A DNA stretch of 64,000 nucleotides from Bombardia bombarda (GCA_030512295.1 JAULSR010000001.1:6843001-6907000); one strand, 5' to 3'. Numbered from the stretch's first letter, positions 34,365 through 45,994 are shown. The notes: generated by a model not told the origin, from the letters alone. Program-made: numbers and translations.

Positions 34365-37300
34365 ATGGACTTTGTGAGTTTTGCTCCGCCGCCCAGCTGC
34401 ATTTCTCCAATGCAGTGGATTCGTGCCTTACCCGAATGACAATGAAATTGAATGCCGAGCGCTGACGTCGTTCCCATCCGTCCCTTTCTTTGTCACAGTG
34501 GTCGCGCCTCATAGCACACACGCCGCTGTCGTCGGCGAGCTCGCGCAAGGACTTTGCAAAGGATCCCGCCCGACGCCTCCACCGCTTCGAGAAGGAGTAC
34601 AGCCAGCTTCTGGTAAGCTGTCTCTTCTATCGTTCTTGACTGCTCCTCGTCAGCCCGCCCGCCGGCCAGCTTGCTAACCGAGCAAATGTTGGGTGTGTGT
34701 GCAGCAAGCATGGCGGAACTCGTCCAACCTCGCCAACGACGACGAAGCTGCCGAGTACATCGAAATCCGCCTCCAGGAGCTCACCAATCTCCTTAGCGAT
34801 GAATCTCGACGCCCGCTACCGCACCCATGCATCTCCTTTTCCTCTGCAAAGCAGGTCTACATCCCCGTGGCCAAGATCGCAACAAGCTCCTTCAACGAGT
34901 GGATCATCAAGGAGGCTGTCCTGTTCTTTGCAACACTGATTGAGAGCGAGGAGGAGGCATTTGTCGAGAACGACAACTTCTCGGCCAGCCTTACGAATTT
35001 GCTGGTACGCATAACCGGCGCCAACAGCATTCGCCTCGGCGCCGACACAGAAGCACGCGTGGTGGAGCTGGCCTTCAATATCACAACAAAAATCAGACTC
35101 GACCCCGACATCCTACCGGCCTGGTTCAAATCCCCCCAGACCACATCTCAGTCAGGAAAACAGCTAGATGACCACGAGAAGTTTACCGGGCGGACACAGA
35201 AGCAGGACTTCCCTCTGTTCTACCTTCTTATCGACTACATCCATCACGAAGGCAAGGTCGGCGACTTCGCCCGGACAGGCCTCCTCTACATTATTGAATC
35301 TGCCTCGACTTCGGTCCCGCTCGAGCAATGGATCGTCGAGAGCGACCTATCCACCCTCATGGCCACGGGTCTGGGCGCTCTGTATAGTCAACTGAGCCGC
35401 AAGCTTGTCATTGACCACCCCGCCAACGAACTCCCGGCAATACTCGCATTTTCGGATTATCAGCACCCCAAATCCAACTACGAAGTGATCAGTTCCTGCT
35501 CCTTCGAGTTCCACACCCATCTAGATACCTTCCTCTCACACCTCCTCTTCTGGCAGGACGTCTTGAATCACTGCAGGTCTGTTGAGGTCAAGTCCACGCT
35601 TCTGGAGCATTTTCAAGTGATATTTCTGCAACAATTATTGTGAGCCCGGCCCTAGCCATAACCCTGAGGTCTGTTTTGCTGATTCTAGCCAGATACCCAT
35701 CACTGCTCGAGTCGTCTGATATTGACGGTGGTTCATCCGTAGCTGTTTTAACGTACCTACGGCGTATCCTGGAATCTGTCGATCATCCGGACATGATCAA
35801 TCTGATACTCCACTACCTTCTCGCCTTGCCAGACATGGTAGCATCCGTCCCCTCAGACTCTCGCGATGCTGTGAGTGCCGCTCGAAAGCGCAAGTCAATG
35901 GACCTGGCAACCATGATGGCATCCATGGGCGAGACCACTGCGGATCCGTTGCTGTTCAACCTTGTTGATCTGATCCTGGCTTGTCTCCGCTCCCACAGCC
36001 AGCAAACTATTTACGTTACCCTCCAACTAGTGTCGGTGATTCTTAAGAGACATCATCGATACGCCGTCAGCACACTTCTCTACACCGAGAGCGTCATTGG
36101 GGACTCGAACCACAGAACGGCAGGAGCTCACCATCAAGAGGTGGAGTATCTGATGTCGATGGCGGGGACGATTGGGGGTCAAGATAACTTTGACGAAATT
36201 TACGATAATGTCGTGAAAGACACACTGGTTCGTCTAGAAAACCACCCATGTTCTATCAAGTTAGTGACACCAAAAACATCGACCCACAATCACAAACTAC
36301 CTGCTATACCCGATAGTCTCCCCGGAGCTCCACGGGATGTTCGATCCCACACCCTCCGCCCAGATGACCCTCTTCTCAACATAGTTCTCGACCGGCTGCA
36401 GACATTCTTCGTCAACCCAGTCGAGACGAATCTGTCGCTGACGGAAGCTATCTTTGACCTGGCTGTTTGCGGCTTCATGCATCTGGAAGGATGGTTTCTA
36501 CGACACCCTCACAACTACGTCTACGAGGAAGACACGGACGGCCCACCACTGCCTGAGCCGCCACTCGATCCTGAATCCCCTGAATATGTCGAATACCAGC
36601 AGATGCAATCTATGAAAAACTGTCGCCGGCAGCCGAAATGGGCACGGGAAAGCCTACCACGCCTCCTCACCGTCCTCCAGACACTATCTGACCAAGTCGT
36701 TGCATACCGGGAAACGATCCCGCGCTTCGACGATCTTTTACAACAGCGTCGGGAGGCCTTCCAGACCACAGACTCGGCAGCTTCCGCCCCGGTCTCCTTT
36801 CAGACGCAGAACTCCCCTGCCCAGCCCGCGGCCGTGGCAAACACGCCTGCCACGGAACGCACAGAGAGCGGTCGCAACGCTTCGAGAGAAAGATTCTCTG
36901 GGCTCGAGGGCTTTGCGCAGCGCATTTTCTCTGAGTTCGGGACGCCGAGCCGGTCGGGCAGTCCACGGGGGAGAAAAGACACGCTTCGGAGCTCGTCGGA
37001 CAGATCGACACCGCTTCCGCACAATGCCCCCCGCGACGGCCTTTTGGGCGGCTTTGAGACGCCCATAAGAGGGGCGTCTGGCCAGAGTGGTGGTGCGTTG
37101 GGGTCGAGGTCCTTTTCGCCCAGTAGCGTGTCCAGCGGGCCACCGGTAGCGCCGCCGTGGGAGCACAAGGGGGATGCGGTTGATTCCCAGGCCAAGGCGT
37201 TTGAGGCTATCGATCAGACCATTCTCGCGAGACGGGTGGGAATTTCGGTGGTACAGAAGGCGAAGCGGTTGGAGGAGGGACAGGTTGAGGCTATCCCGTT

Positions 37301-37631
37301 TAGTCTGGATAAGAAGCCCAAGGTTGTTGAGACGGCTGATGGTGTTAATGAAGCGGAGGTTGAAGAGGACGAGGAAGAGGACGAGGGCAAGGGCACTGGG
37401 GACGATGGACAATGCGAGTCGGTGATTGCCGCATCGTCGTCCGACTCTGACGATGGAAAGGTAGAAACGCCTACGCCAAAATTGGAGGAGGAGCAAAAGG
37501 AGGAAGAGGAGAAGACGGTGTCGGTGTCGCATCTTCTTACTAACGTGATTATACTGCAGTCGTTTCTGTTTGAGCTCGCCAGTGTGGTTCAGGTTCGAGC
37601 GGGTCTGTTTGATGAGGTGCGGTTTGCTTGA
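34365..37631 (+). CDS. FHIP-family subunit of the FTS-Hook-FHIP dynein-adaptor complex
   Basis: Four exons: 34365-34373 (codes only Met-Asp-Phe), 34499-34612, 34705-35639 and 35693-37631, giving 998 residues. The micro-exon is supported because joining it gives MDFWSRLIAHTPL, the conserved family start, and the next joins read HRFEKEYSQLLQAWRNSSNL and IFLQQLLYPSLLESSDID. The helical N-terminal two thirds (RAI16-like/UPF0518 region) contain DFPLFYLLIDYIHHEGKVGD and LLRYIIES-type repeats. The C-terminal third is Ser-rich (about 720-880) and then strongly acidic, ending with a short conserved helix LLTNVIILQSFLFELASVVQ. In Aspergillus and animals FHIP links Hook to early endosomes for dynein transport (family knowledge). 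Function here is by family membership. Confidence 0.9.
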
Positions 37632-38177
37632 GGTGGTGGGTTCTGTGTGGCGGTCTTTTGGGGTTGCTTGCTATTGAAACTGGCTGGTAAGAGGACCGGG
37701 GAGGTTATGATACCTGCTTACATATCCATGCAACCAGGGTGGTGTTTGGTAGATATGCACATACATAGATGATGGGTTGATGATAAATAATTTGGTGGGT
37801 GGATGAGGTTGGAAGACATTATATTGCTAGACGTTTGACTTTGGATGAATTACTACCCGCTTACTTTTGGCTACCTTGGTTGGTGCTATGTTGTGACTTT
37901 GGTGCTCCATCACGATACTCATTGTTTGAGCAGAATTTTGCGATGACTTGTTGATTTTATAGTCTTGATTGGTTTGCAAAATAACGGTGCCACAGAAGGG
38001 ATGGCCCATGAATTCATAATTCTAATATTTTTGGTTAACAGAGGCTCCTACCTGGATGTGCACTGCTACCTACTATTTGAGACCGTGTTTTAACATGATT
38101 TTTCGTAACTATGTAGCTGGATTAGAGAGCCTATCTTCAACCCTGTGCCTGCGTCTTGTTTATGTGCGTAGGGTATA
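37632..38177. other. Intergenic between convergent FHIP and UstYa gene 1
   Basis: A/T-rich 3' sequence of both genes; it forms the left border of the UstYa cluster. No ORF. Confidence 0.4.
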
Positions 38178-39465
38178 TTATCCCTGCGATACATGTGAGC
38201 AGCGTAATCTTGGCAACTCTATCACTCCTGCCTTGAATATAGGAAAGAGCAAAGAATGATGGCATTGGAAGAAAGAAAACAGGCAACATACCAAGCAGGG
38301 GATGCTCCAAAATCGGACCATTCCTATGCGAGGGCGAATGGGTCCTCGCATATTCGGCAATGGGCTCCCATTTCCTGCACACATGAGTCGCCTGCGGCTT
38401 CATGACGGGTTCACTCTTTGTCGGGCTCCATTCATATGTGTGCATGGCTACGTCGCCGTGGCACATGAGGATCTCGCGGATGTGGTCGATGCAGTGGACT
38501 TGATATGTTTTATCAGGAGGTGGGCTCATGAGAGAGCAGTAGCTTGACGGACAGACTCACAGATGTGCTCATCCTTATTCTTCTTTTGTCCGTGCAGGGC
38601 GTAGTAGTCACTGTATGCGAATTCGCGGATGTAGTTCTGCAGGGAGTCTGATTAGGAGAGCCCTGTGTGTTTCATGACGTGGTGCCCCTGAATCAGGACC
38701 AGACTGGGATAGGAGAAGGACGACTCACCAAGCAGTGAAGCTCGTGAATTACATCGAGTCCGGATAGATAGCCAGACTTGTCCCGCAGCTGAACAGATGT
38801 CTCGGGCTTGCCGATCTGATCAACGTCGTATTTCTGTACTACGAGATTGTTGTCTGTTGTTTTTTGAATGAACACAGATTCTGTCAGTAAAACAGACAAA
38901 TTTATTGTCGTTTACCCCGGGCTCCTCCTTTCCGCTTATGCTTGTCATTCCCACACCATGGACATAGCGAGACACGTACATCTGAGTAGCTCGATCCACG
39001 CCGCATCGGCCTCCAAACTTGGGCCGCCCTGGAACGGCGTACGAACAGACTGGTCGATGACTCTGGTTTCGTATGAAACTATCGACCTGGCAGGTGCTGT
39101 TTAGGGGACAATATTGACAAGTTTGGTCAGTAAATGTACGTCTATTTACCTCGTCTTACGGAGCATAACATACTGTATATGAGTCCCGATGTGAAACCGC
39201 CGTAGATGAGGTCCCGCACGCCGTATGCGAAAACTCCCAGGTATGCGGCGACGAGGGCAGTGTTGAGGATGATGAAGAGAAGAGGTCTGGAGGTGCCGTC
39301 TCTTGTGATTTCCTTTTCCTCGCCAGCAGAATCAGATGGTGATTTACCCAAGGCGTCGTACTTTGTGTCGAGCCCGACGTCATGACGGCCATCACCTTGA
39401 CCGGCAAGCTGTAGAGCGCGACGGTATGCCCTGAGGATGTGATCTCTGTACCGGACAGACGGCAT
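38178..39465 (-). CDS. UstYa-family (DUF3328) protein 1, putative RiPP cyclisation oxidase
   Basis: Six exons: 39465-39174, 39096-38980, 38853-38729, 38636-38561, 38498-38292 and 38227-38178, about 288 residues. An alternative last acceptor gives a last exon of 38231-38137 and 303 residues. A basic cytosolic N-terminus precedes one transmembrane helix (RPLLFIILNTALVAAYLGVF), so this is a type II membrane protein. DAAWIELL is followed by the phase-1 Tyr junction typical of the family. Both HxxHC motifs are present: HELHC in GLDVIHELHCL, and HIFHC in FHCIDHIREILMCHGD. CRKWE and HPLLG close the domain. UstYa proteins are copper-type oxidases that form ether or C-C bonds on core-peptide tyrosines in dikaritin biosynthesis (family knowledge). 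First of five in tandem. Confidence 0.85.
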
Positions 39466-40511
39466 CTTGGTGATGAAGATGTTGCGTGTAGTTCGGCGAG
39501 GAGAGCAAGGCGCGGCAGGGCACTCACTGCACCTGGGGGGGGAGGTGGAAGAGCGAGACAGACGGTATCCAGAGCAGGGAAGGAGTGGCGATGACACTTG
39601 ATTCCGACTTCGGCGAGCTGCCGCTCTCTGAGGCAGGGTTGAGTCGTCGATGCCAGGGGTTGATATCGCGTGATGAGTCGGGTCAACCGAGAGGCCGTAG
39701 ATAGGATGACACGGGACGAAGAGCAAGACGATGGTGGGCGCCTCCCCAGGGACTACCTGACCAGATTGGTGTTGTCTGGCTTCGGATGCAGAGCAGCCGG
39801 ATCAGTGTTGAACAATTCATCCATCCTTTGCCTTTGCATACATGTCCGGATGCTACATTGTCAATGAGGCTCTAGTCACCATCGCCGTGGTGAGTGAATT
39901 GAGACTCGTAGGCGTGGTAAGAGGTAGGGTGCGGAATGTGGCCGCGTCGAGTGCCAAGGGCCCAAGACGTGGGGAATGTTTGGACGAGGTGGATGCATGC
40001 TCCATGGGGTAAGCACTGCATTGAGCCGGACAGAAGAAGGCACGGGGTTTCATTCGGATCACCTCAACGCTCTGGGCGTCGATATGATGCAAGATGGGTG
40101 ATGGTGGCTGGCGGCGGCAGGCAGGCAGGCAAGAATGGAACAGAGAGATATTCGTAGCTTCCTTCGGTCGGGCCCGTCAAGCTTTAAATCAAGCTAGACA
40201 TGCATGATGGCTGCATGCTGCGTGCTGCATGCTGCATGCTGCATGACAGATATACAAATTCCCATGCAGCGGCCAATATTGACAGCCTCGATGTCACGGT
40301 GGGCTGCCATCAAGTTTGAATGCCAGCAACAGGTTCTAGTGCCACTTGGGCTTTGATCGTCGTCGTCTTTGACATGTCTGCCATGTTGTGCATCCTCAGT
40401 CAAAGAAATACACCTTCCACTTTTGACTTAGACATGATGCATCAAACAGAAGTATCTGGTATTAATCGAAACTTAGAACTATCAGGAGTACCTGGCCAAG
40501 GCAGTATCCAA
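39466..40511. other. Spacer between UstYa genes 1 and 2
   Basis: About 1 kb. It contains a (gctgcat)n tract at about 40209-40244 and (ggca)n near 40110-40130. A minus-strand frame continues upstream of the gene 1 start to 39726 but has no family similarity and is probably leader. Confidence 0.4.
40209..40244. repeat. Short tandem repeat of gctgcat/gctgcgt
   Basis: Five imperfect 7-bp units (gctgcatgctgcgtgctgcatgctgcatgctgcatg) between UstYa genes 1 and 2. Confidence 0.85.
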
Positions 40512-41343
40512 TCACGCGATCCCATCATGATCAAACGGGGCCTTGTGCTTCTTCACCCAATCCAGCCCTTGGTCAAAGTTCCGGCACTGGTGCGTGATGC
40601 CCCAACCATCAACCGTCTCGCGCTCCCGGCCCGGATCGGGCTCCTTGGCCCACTCCAGCGTCATGTCGCCGCCGCACATGATAGCCTGCCGGATGTAGTC
40701 AAAGCAGTGGCCAATATGCTGCCGACGGGAAGACTGGCGCTGCTTCTCGGTGAGAGACGCCTCTGCAAAGATGGTTGAGTTTCTTCCCTGCACGGCCGAG
40801 TAGTAGGCCTCGCGCATCATGCCCAGGCAGTGAAGCTGGTGGAACATGGAGACGCCGTAGCGCTCTACTCCCACCTCTGTTGGGATCCCCGCCTTGAGAT
40901 GGTACGCTTCTGGGTCCTCGACCAGGACGAAACCTCTCCCGGTCGGAAGCAGCGCGTCCCATGCCGCGTCACTTTCTGCTGACGATTCCTGAGCGTAGAT
41001 GGGATGGGCCTCGAAGAGTACCGCCTTTGATTCCACTTTTGATCAGACTCCATTAGCAGAAGCCGGATGAGTTTACGAGGACGATGTCTGACGTACGGGT
41101 TGGCGAGAACTGCCTTGGCGTTGAGCGGTTGAAGAACAAGGCCACGAGGGCGAGTCCTATCGTGAACGCGAGACCACCGAGAAGGAGGACGGGAAGAGAC
41201 GGACGCCAGGGAGCCGTTGTCGTTGCTGATTGGCGTCGTCCAGAATCTGGGTGCTGCTTCTTGAAAGCAGAGTCGGCGAGATCCTCTTCATCCTCATCAT
41301 AGCTAAGCTTCCTATAGCCGGGGAATAATCGAGGGAAACTCAT
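40512..41343 (-). CDS. UstYa-family (DUF3328) protein 2
   Basis: Two exons, 41343-41097 and 41035-40512, joined in phase 1 over a 61-nt intron; 256 residues. Acidic N-terminus (LSYDEDEEDLADSAF), then a transmembrane helix (SLPVLLLGGLAFTIGLALVA). The domain has SDAAWDALLPTGRGFV, then VSMFHQLHCLGMM (first HxxHC, HQLHC) and HIGHCFDYIRQAIMCGGD (second HxxHC). It ends ITHQCRNFDQGLDWVKKHK. Only one intron interrupts it, against six exons in gene 1, and it shares the FHQLHC form and simple structure with gene 4. Expected to be an oxidase anchored in the secretory pathway, facing the lumen, acting on precursor-derived peptide. The promoter-proximal leader has a GGGAAT array. Confidence 0.92.
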
Positions 41344-41937
41344 TTTTGTGCAATTGTTGTGGTTGTGGGAATGGGAATGGGAATGGGAATGGGAATGGGA
41401 AATCAGTGTGAACTGTAGAGGAATTGTACGTAAATTGGTTGTGGTTTGGGAGATGAGAACCAAGGACGTGGTAGTAGGCCCAGTCACGGCAGGCAGAAGG
41501 CGAGGTATCAAAGTACCTTTTCGATATTTGGGGGGAAAAAGGTTATGTTGGGATTTCTTGTCTTGCATGTATTAGTTCTAATGCGGAGAAGTGGCCCCCT
41601 CTCCTTCTATCATACCTAAAGTCCACCCCACCCAATCAATGGTCCGCATCTTTCACGCAGCATGTCTGGGCAAAAGCAAAGATGAGCGTCAGTTTGTGTT
41701 ACGCAACTTGAATTTCAGAGTCAGTGATGCCCGTAGAAGACAGTGTGTGTGTGTATCACCAAAGCATCTTGAAAACTTTCTCATGTTGGACTCACACACG
41801 AGCTCCTCAATTTGCCTGAACTGTAATGTTTGTGCTTCAGCAAATATGATCGTGTCTCGTTGCGTAGGCTATCGTCAATTTCGTAGAATACGTAAACACG
41901 CCCTTTATCACCAGATTTACATGACTAAAAGACTATC
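41344..41937. other. Spacer between UstYa genes 2 and 3
   Basis: Holds the promoter of gene 2, including the GGGAAT hexamer array (41367-41399), and the 3' end of gene 3. No ORF with similarity. Confidence 0.4.
41367..41399 (+). repeat. (GGGAAT)n array just upstream of UstYa gene 2 start
   Basis: Six GGG triplets at 41367, 41373, 41379, 41385, 41391 and 41397, each separated by AAT. It lies 24-56 bases upstream of the minus-strand ATG, so the transcript or template strand carries the C-rich complement. The plus strand fits the consensus for an intramolecular G-quadruplex. Confidence 0.9.
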
Positions 41938-42880
41938 TCAACCCCCAAAAGCTGGATTCACCAACTCCCCCTCCTCCACCTTATACCTCCCCGCCCACCC
42001 CAAAATCCCATCCCACTTCCTACACTCATGATCAATCCTGAAATCCGGAAACGGCAGCCTCCTCGTCGCCACCCAGTCAAACGTGTTGATGGCCAAATCC
42101 CCGTGGCACGTCAGCGACTGCCGAATCATATCGACGCAATGTGCTACGTGACCCTTTTGCTCCTCCCTCTTGTCCTCTGGGAAGCTTTCGTTGTAGTAAG
42201 AAGAGCGGAAGATGTACCGTCGGACGTAGTCGAGGCAGTACAAGTCGTGGAACACATCTAGGCTGACGATGACGCGGTCCGAATGGTCATTGAGCGGGAT
42301 GGAGGACTGGCCTGGTAGGAGGTGGGAGGCGGGGATGGCGAGTTTCTCATCTGTCATGTTCTTTAGTCACCCATAGAAGCGTTGTTTTCGTGTTGGCCTT
42401 GGATGATATCTGAATTTCTGTGGAGGACGGCTTACATTGGACCAGGCCGTCCCATGCCGCGTCAATCTCCGGACTGGGGTCCCCTTTGAAAGGGGTTTCG
42501 ACTTCGAGGTTGTTGTCCAGCGTGACGCGCTCGAACTCTACGATATCCTTTATGGGGCCTTTTTGTGCGTGTTAGATGGACAATCTCGTTCGGGATATGG
42601 AAAATGGGAGTTATTCACCTTGGATGAGGTTTACCCCATACGTATCACGCCGATCAACATTGCGTGTTATCAACAACCAGACAATACCTAGGATCAAGAC
42701 AAAGACTGTATGAAAGGCAGCAGCAAGATAAAGCCTCCTCCTGCGTTGTCTGTTCCGAATTTCTGTCGTCAAGAGAGTTGAATCCCCATGTAAGAGACTG
42801 TCCTGGACAGTAGATGCGGTAGAGTCACTGTCCTTGAAGTCTTGATCCTCTAGTACGTCAAAGGGGTCTTTCTCGGACAT
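41938..42880 (-). CDS. UstYa-family (DUF3328) protein 3 with altered first metal motif
   Basis: Three exons: 42880-42619, 42558-42436 and 42350-41938, all phase 1; 265 residues. Acidic N-terminus, an Arg-rich stretch (NRQRRRR) and a transmembrane helix (AFHTVFVLILGIVWLLI) indicate type II topology. EIDAAWDGLVQ runs into the Tyr junction codon. The last acceptor is the atgacag that gives TAT; the nearer aaag acceptor would create a stop. The first motif reads VFHDLYCLDYVRR, so the second His of HxxHC is Tyr. The second motif is intact: HVAHCVDMIRQSLTCHGD. CRKWDGILGW follows. The deviation could alter metal binding or make this a non-catalytic partner; UstYa proteins often act in pairs (family knowledge). 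Confidence 0.92.
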
Positions 42881-43905
42881 ATTGGTTTGGGAAGATGGTG
42901 CTTTGCTAGACAGACACAGTTGAGCTTTGGGGCGTCAGCTATGCTCGCAACAGCTTCAGTTGGGAATCAAAACAAAAAGCGAGGATACCGAGGTATGCTC
43001 CGACAGTTTGTGGTCTGCTTCTCCAACTCTCTGTCCTACTTCAGACAGCCGCTTACTTCAGTCGCAGCCAAGAAAAATCACTCCGAGCTTATTGACTGTG
43101 CTGGTTCTCCCAGCCCAGGGCTAAATTCCATATGCGCAGGTTTGATAAACCCTGTCCTACCTGCCGAAAAGAATCCCTACCAATCTTCCCTTCCTACATG
43201 ATGCTAGTCGAGAATCGATGTAGCATACTTTTCCCGCCCAGCACACTAGTCCTAGTACGTGGAATATCCCCGCGTATCTCATGTCATGTGTCTGGTATGC
43301 GCTTGAGGAGTATGAGGAGTATTGTTTATGGCGAGTATTTGTTTTACCCCGCAGACGCCTGCCAGCAGGTTGGCGAATTTGCATGTCACCGTAGTTATGT
43401 AGATATGTAGGTAGGTAGCGTAGGACTGCATGGAAACACGGAAAAAAAAAAAAGAAGGATGTGGCTGCGTTGAGTGGCTTTGGTTACGAACGGGACATGG
43501 TGCCTGAAAACGTCATATATTGGCCCAAAGACGATGAGGGGAACACGACTGCTGACCTTCTAGATGTGGAATTTGAGATCCAGGCTAGGTATGTTAGCTC
43601 TCTCTGTCCGCCCTTTCCGAAAGGAAGATGCAATGTTCGGCAATGCTACCCTGTCCATACACACCCAGATCTAGCCAAGAAAACATGGCGTGATGCAGCG
43701 AATCATTTGATGCTGCCAAGCGAGCGCCTTCGCTTATTCAAGCTGCAGTTTGTATGTGGGTGGGAAGTCCCTGCTTATACCAGCTAGAACTAGTGGAACA
43801 TCTTGTAGACATTGCGAAAATGAAAATAGGAGTTTATTGTAAGATTGATCGGTAGTTGGAAGAACTCGATTATCGCTCTACTACTGCCATGTCATTGTTG
43901 TACAC
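42881..43905. other. Spacer between UstYa genes 3 and 4
   Basis: About 1 kb holding the promoter of gene 3 and a possible small plus-strand ORF (43497-43787, listed separately). An A-run lies at 43442-43453. Confidence 0.4.
43497..43787 (+). CDS. Small unidentified ORF inside the UstYa cluster
   Basis: The 96-codon frame starts at ATG 43497 and is open further upstream. It encodes a hydrophilic protein with VIYWPKDDEGNTTADLLDVE, two Cys near the middle (LCPPFPKGRCNVRQC) and HPDLAKKTWRDAANHLML. No signal peptide, no membrane segment, no recognised family. The composition is more protein-like than most short frames here, and it is the only plus-strand candidate within the minus-strand array. 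A GTATGT at 43589 could be a donor, so it may be an exon or a gene remnant. Low confidence. Confidence 0.3.
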   Translation: MVPENVIYWPKDDEGNTTADLLDVEFEIQARYVSSLCPPFPKGRCNVRQCYPVHTHPDLAKKTWRDAANHLMLPSERLRLFKLQFVCGWEVPAYTS

Positions 43906-44751
43906 TCAACCTCCATATACCGTCACCCACTCTATCGGCTCTGGTTCCAGTTCAGACAGCACGGCAGCTTTGTACAATAGACTCCAGTCCTTGCATATAC
44001 GCTCACCCATGCCATCAACTACGGGTTCGCCATTAGGCCTTGTCTTTGGCGGTTCAACAGTCTCGTCTGCGTGACAGAGAATTGCCTGCTCATGAAGCAG
44101 CGTTAGTGATCGGAAATAGGAGTCGCACATCTAGGTAAGTAGTCATACCTGTCTCAAATAATCAAAGCAATGAAGCCAATGCCTTGAATCCAAATGTCCC
44201 TTGTGCGGGTCGTCTCCACCACTGCCCGTGGCATGATCATGCTCGTGCTCGTGCTCGTGCTCGTCCATCGTCTCTCGCTCCGTCTTCTCGCTGTGGTTCA
44301 TTCTCGTCATGGCATTCTCCTCCAACAACCCTTGCACAGCCCCTCTGATCATCTGGAGACAGTGAAGCTGGTGAAACATGCTGATGCCATAGCTGTGGAA
44401 CTTTTTGTCTTGGTCAACCTTCTTGAGAAAGCCTCCGTTTGGACCCAGGAGCTCTTGCCAGAGGTAGTCATGCTCGTGGCTCATGTTTTTGTACTCATGG
44501 TGTTCTGTGAACAGCGTGAGACGGCTGCTCGTGGCGAGCAGACTGCCGCTGCTGCCGCCGCTGCTGCCGCCGCTGCTGCTTCCAATGTGGTCATGGTGAG
44601 AACTGAGAACGGGACCGACGAGGTCTCTGAAGGGAACCAGGCTGTTTAGCGTGACAATGCCAAAGGTCAGGATCAGCACGGATATGAAGATGGAGGCGAC
44701 GGATATAGACGAGGATATTGGCCTGGAGCCAAACGACAACGAGGGCGCCAT
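43906..44751 (-). CDS. UstYa-family (DUF3328) protein 4 with His-rich insert
   Basis: Two exons, 44751-44149 and 44085-43906, joined in phase 0; 260 residues. The N-terminal hydrophobic helix (SISVASIFISVLILTFGIV) serves as a signal anchor. A Ser/Gly run (IGSSSGGSSGGSSGS) and HEHDYLWQELLGPNGGF precede the domain. The first motif is ISMFHQLHCLQMIRG (HQLHC). The second is HWLHCFDYLRQ, completed across the intron by AILCHAD, where relatives usually have CHGD. Between the motifs is an unusual charged insert, DEHEHEHEHDHATGSGGDDP, a plausible extra metal-binding loop. The structure is closest to gene 2 (FHQLHC, few introns). Expected role as for the other family members. Confidence 0.92.
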
Positions 44752-45994
44752 CTTGTGTTGCTTGTTGGGTCTGGCTCTCTAGGGATGTGGACGGGAGCAA
44801 GTGTAAGGATCTCTGAGTAGGTGTAGGCGGGAGAGATAATGATGACAGCGTGCTGGAGGACATTAAAGTCGGAATTCAGACTAGAGCGGAATGATTGCCG
44901 TCCGACATTGTAAGATTGAACACAACAAGTTGTGTCGATATCGGCCAGACATTGATTGGCTTTGACAAGAATGCATAACTCGGGGTCTGAATCAAGTCAA
45001 ACACTCAGGTCTTTGTCTCTTGAACATGTGGAATGGAAGACAGGTACATGTACATGGATAGGTACCTAGGTAGGTACGGGCGGGTGCGGTGCGCTGGGCT
45101 CCGAAAGATTTCGCCCACACCACACTTGCAGCACGGTAAAGGCGGCACGAACTGCCGACCAATTCCTATGACATGCATCGGGAATATATCCAAAATTTGA
45201 TCTACTAAGTCTGAGTGTGTGATACAAACTGCATAGGCATGCATACCCTTTTTAAGGAAAGTAAACAAATTTGTTGGTGTATTCCCAGAATTCACATATA
45301 GTAGTGATCGACATTTGCGTGGATAAGGTATTTGGGTAACTTTGCTGATGGGTGCTACTGTGCCACAACATAGACAAATGGGATGGACGTTGCACTGGCT
45401 GACTCCGGGGAATAGGTTTAGCTTCTGACAGTCATTGATCGACGCTTCTGTCAGTTGCAAGCGATTACTACCACGGTATTCCAAGTGGGTACAATACATA
45501 TCAAGTATGGACATATCAAGTATGGAAAGGTATCGCGTCAGTCGGGCTTTGCATTACAACGGCTGCTTGGACTCGAGCTTCCTTCCTATCACGGACACAC
45601 ACCTGCATGTGCTGTGTTACCAGCCGGAGTTGCCTTACCCACTTATTCTATTCTAAATGGGGGAGCATTGCAGTCTGGATAAGGTGCAGGGCTGGGTTCG
45701 CCTACCTAGCTAGCCAGTTGAGACCAGATCCTTCCCGAGAAATTGCGGGCATTAAACGCAGCTACTGTCGAATCTGGATATCGCACGCGAACATCACATG
45801 TAGCCACTGGAACTGGTATCTCACACAAGACGAATCATGAGTGCCAAGTTGTGGGGAAGTTAAATCTGGCAATGCTACATTATACCACTGCCGGGTTGCA
45901 ACGCCAAGGTCACAATGACATGTTCAGATCTGTATGTCCATTCCGTCTCCAACCAATACTACGCTTACACCGAAACCGGGACAACTGCACCCCA
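44752..45994. other. Spacer between UstYa genes 4 and 5
   Basis: About 1.2 kb. A tacctaggtaggtac palindromic stretch lies at about 45061-45076 and a direct repeat acatatcaagtatgg at about 45494-45522. No coding frame with similarity. Confidence 0.4.

Noticed and set aside
36738..37532. 264-codon minus-strand ORF
   Set aside because: Antisense to the acidic/Ser-rich tail of FHIP. Arg/Leu-rich shadow without domains.
38853..38980. Apparent stop codon at the exon 2/3 junction of UstYa gene 1
   Set aside because: The stop appears only with the nearer gacag acceptor. The next acceptor (aacaacag) gives a Tyr codon in frame, as in UstYa genes 3 and 5, so the gene is intact.
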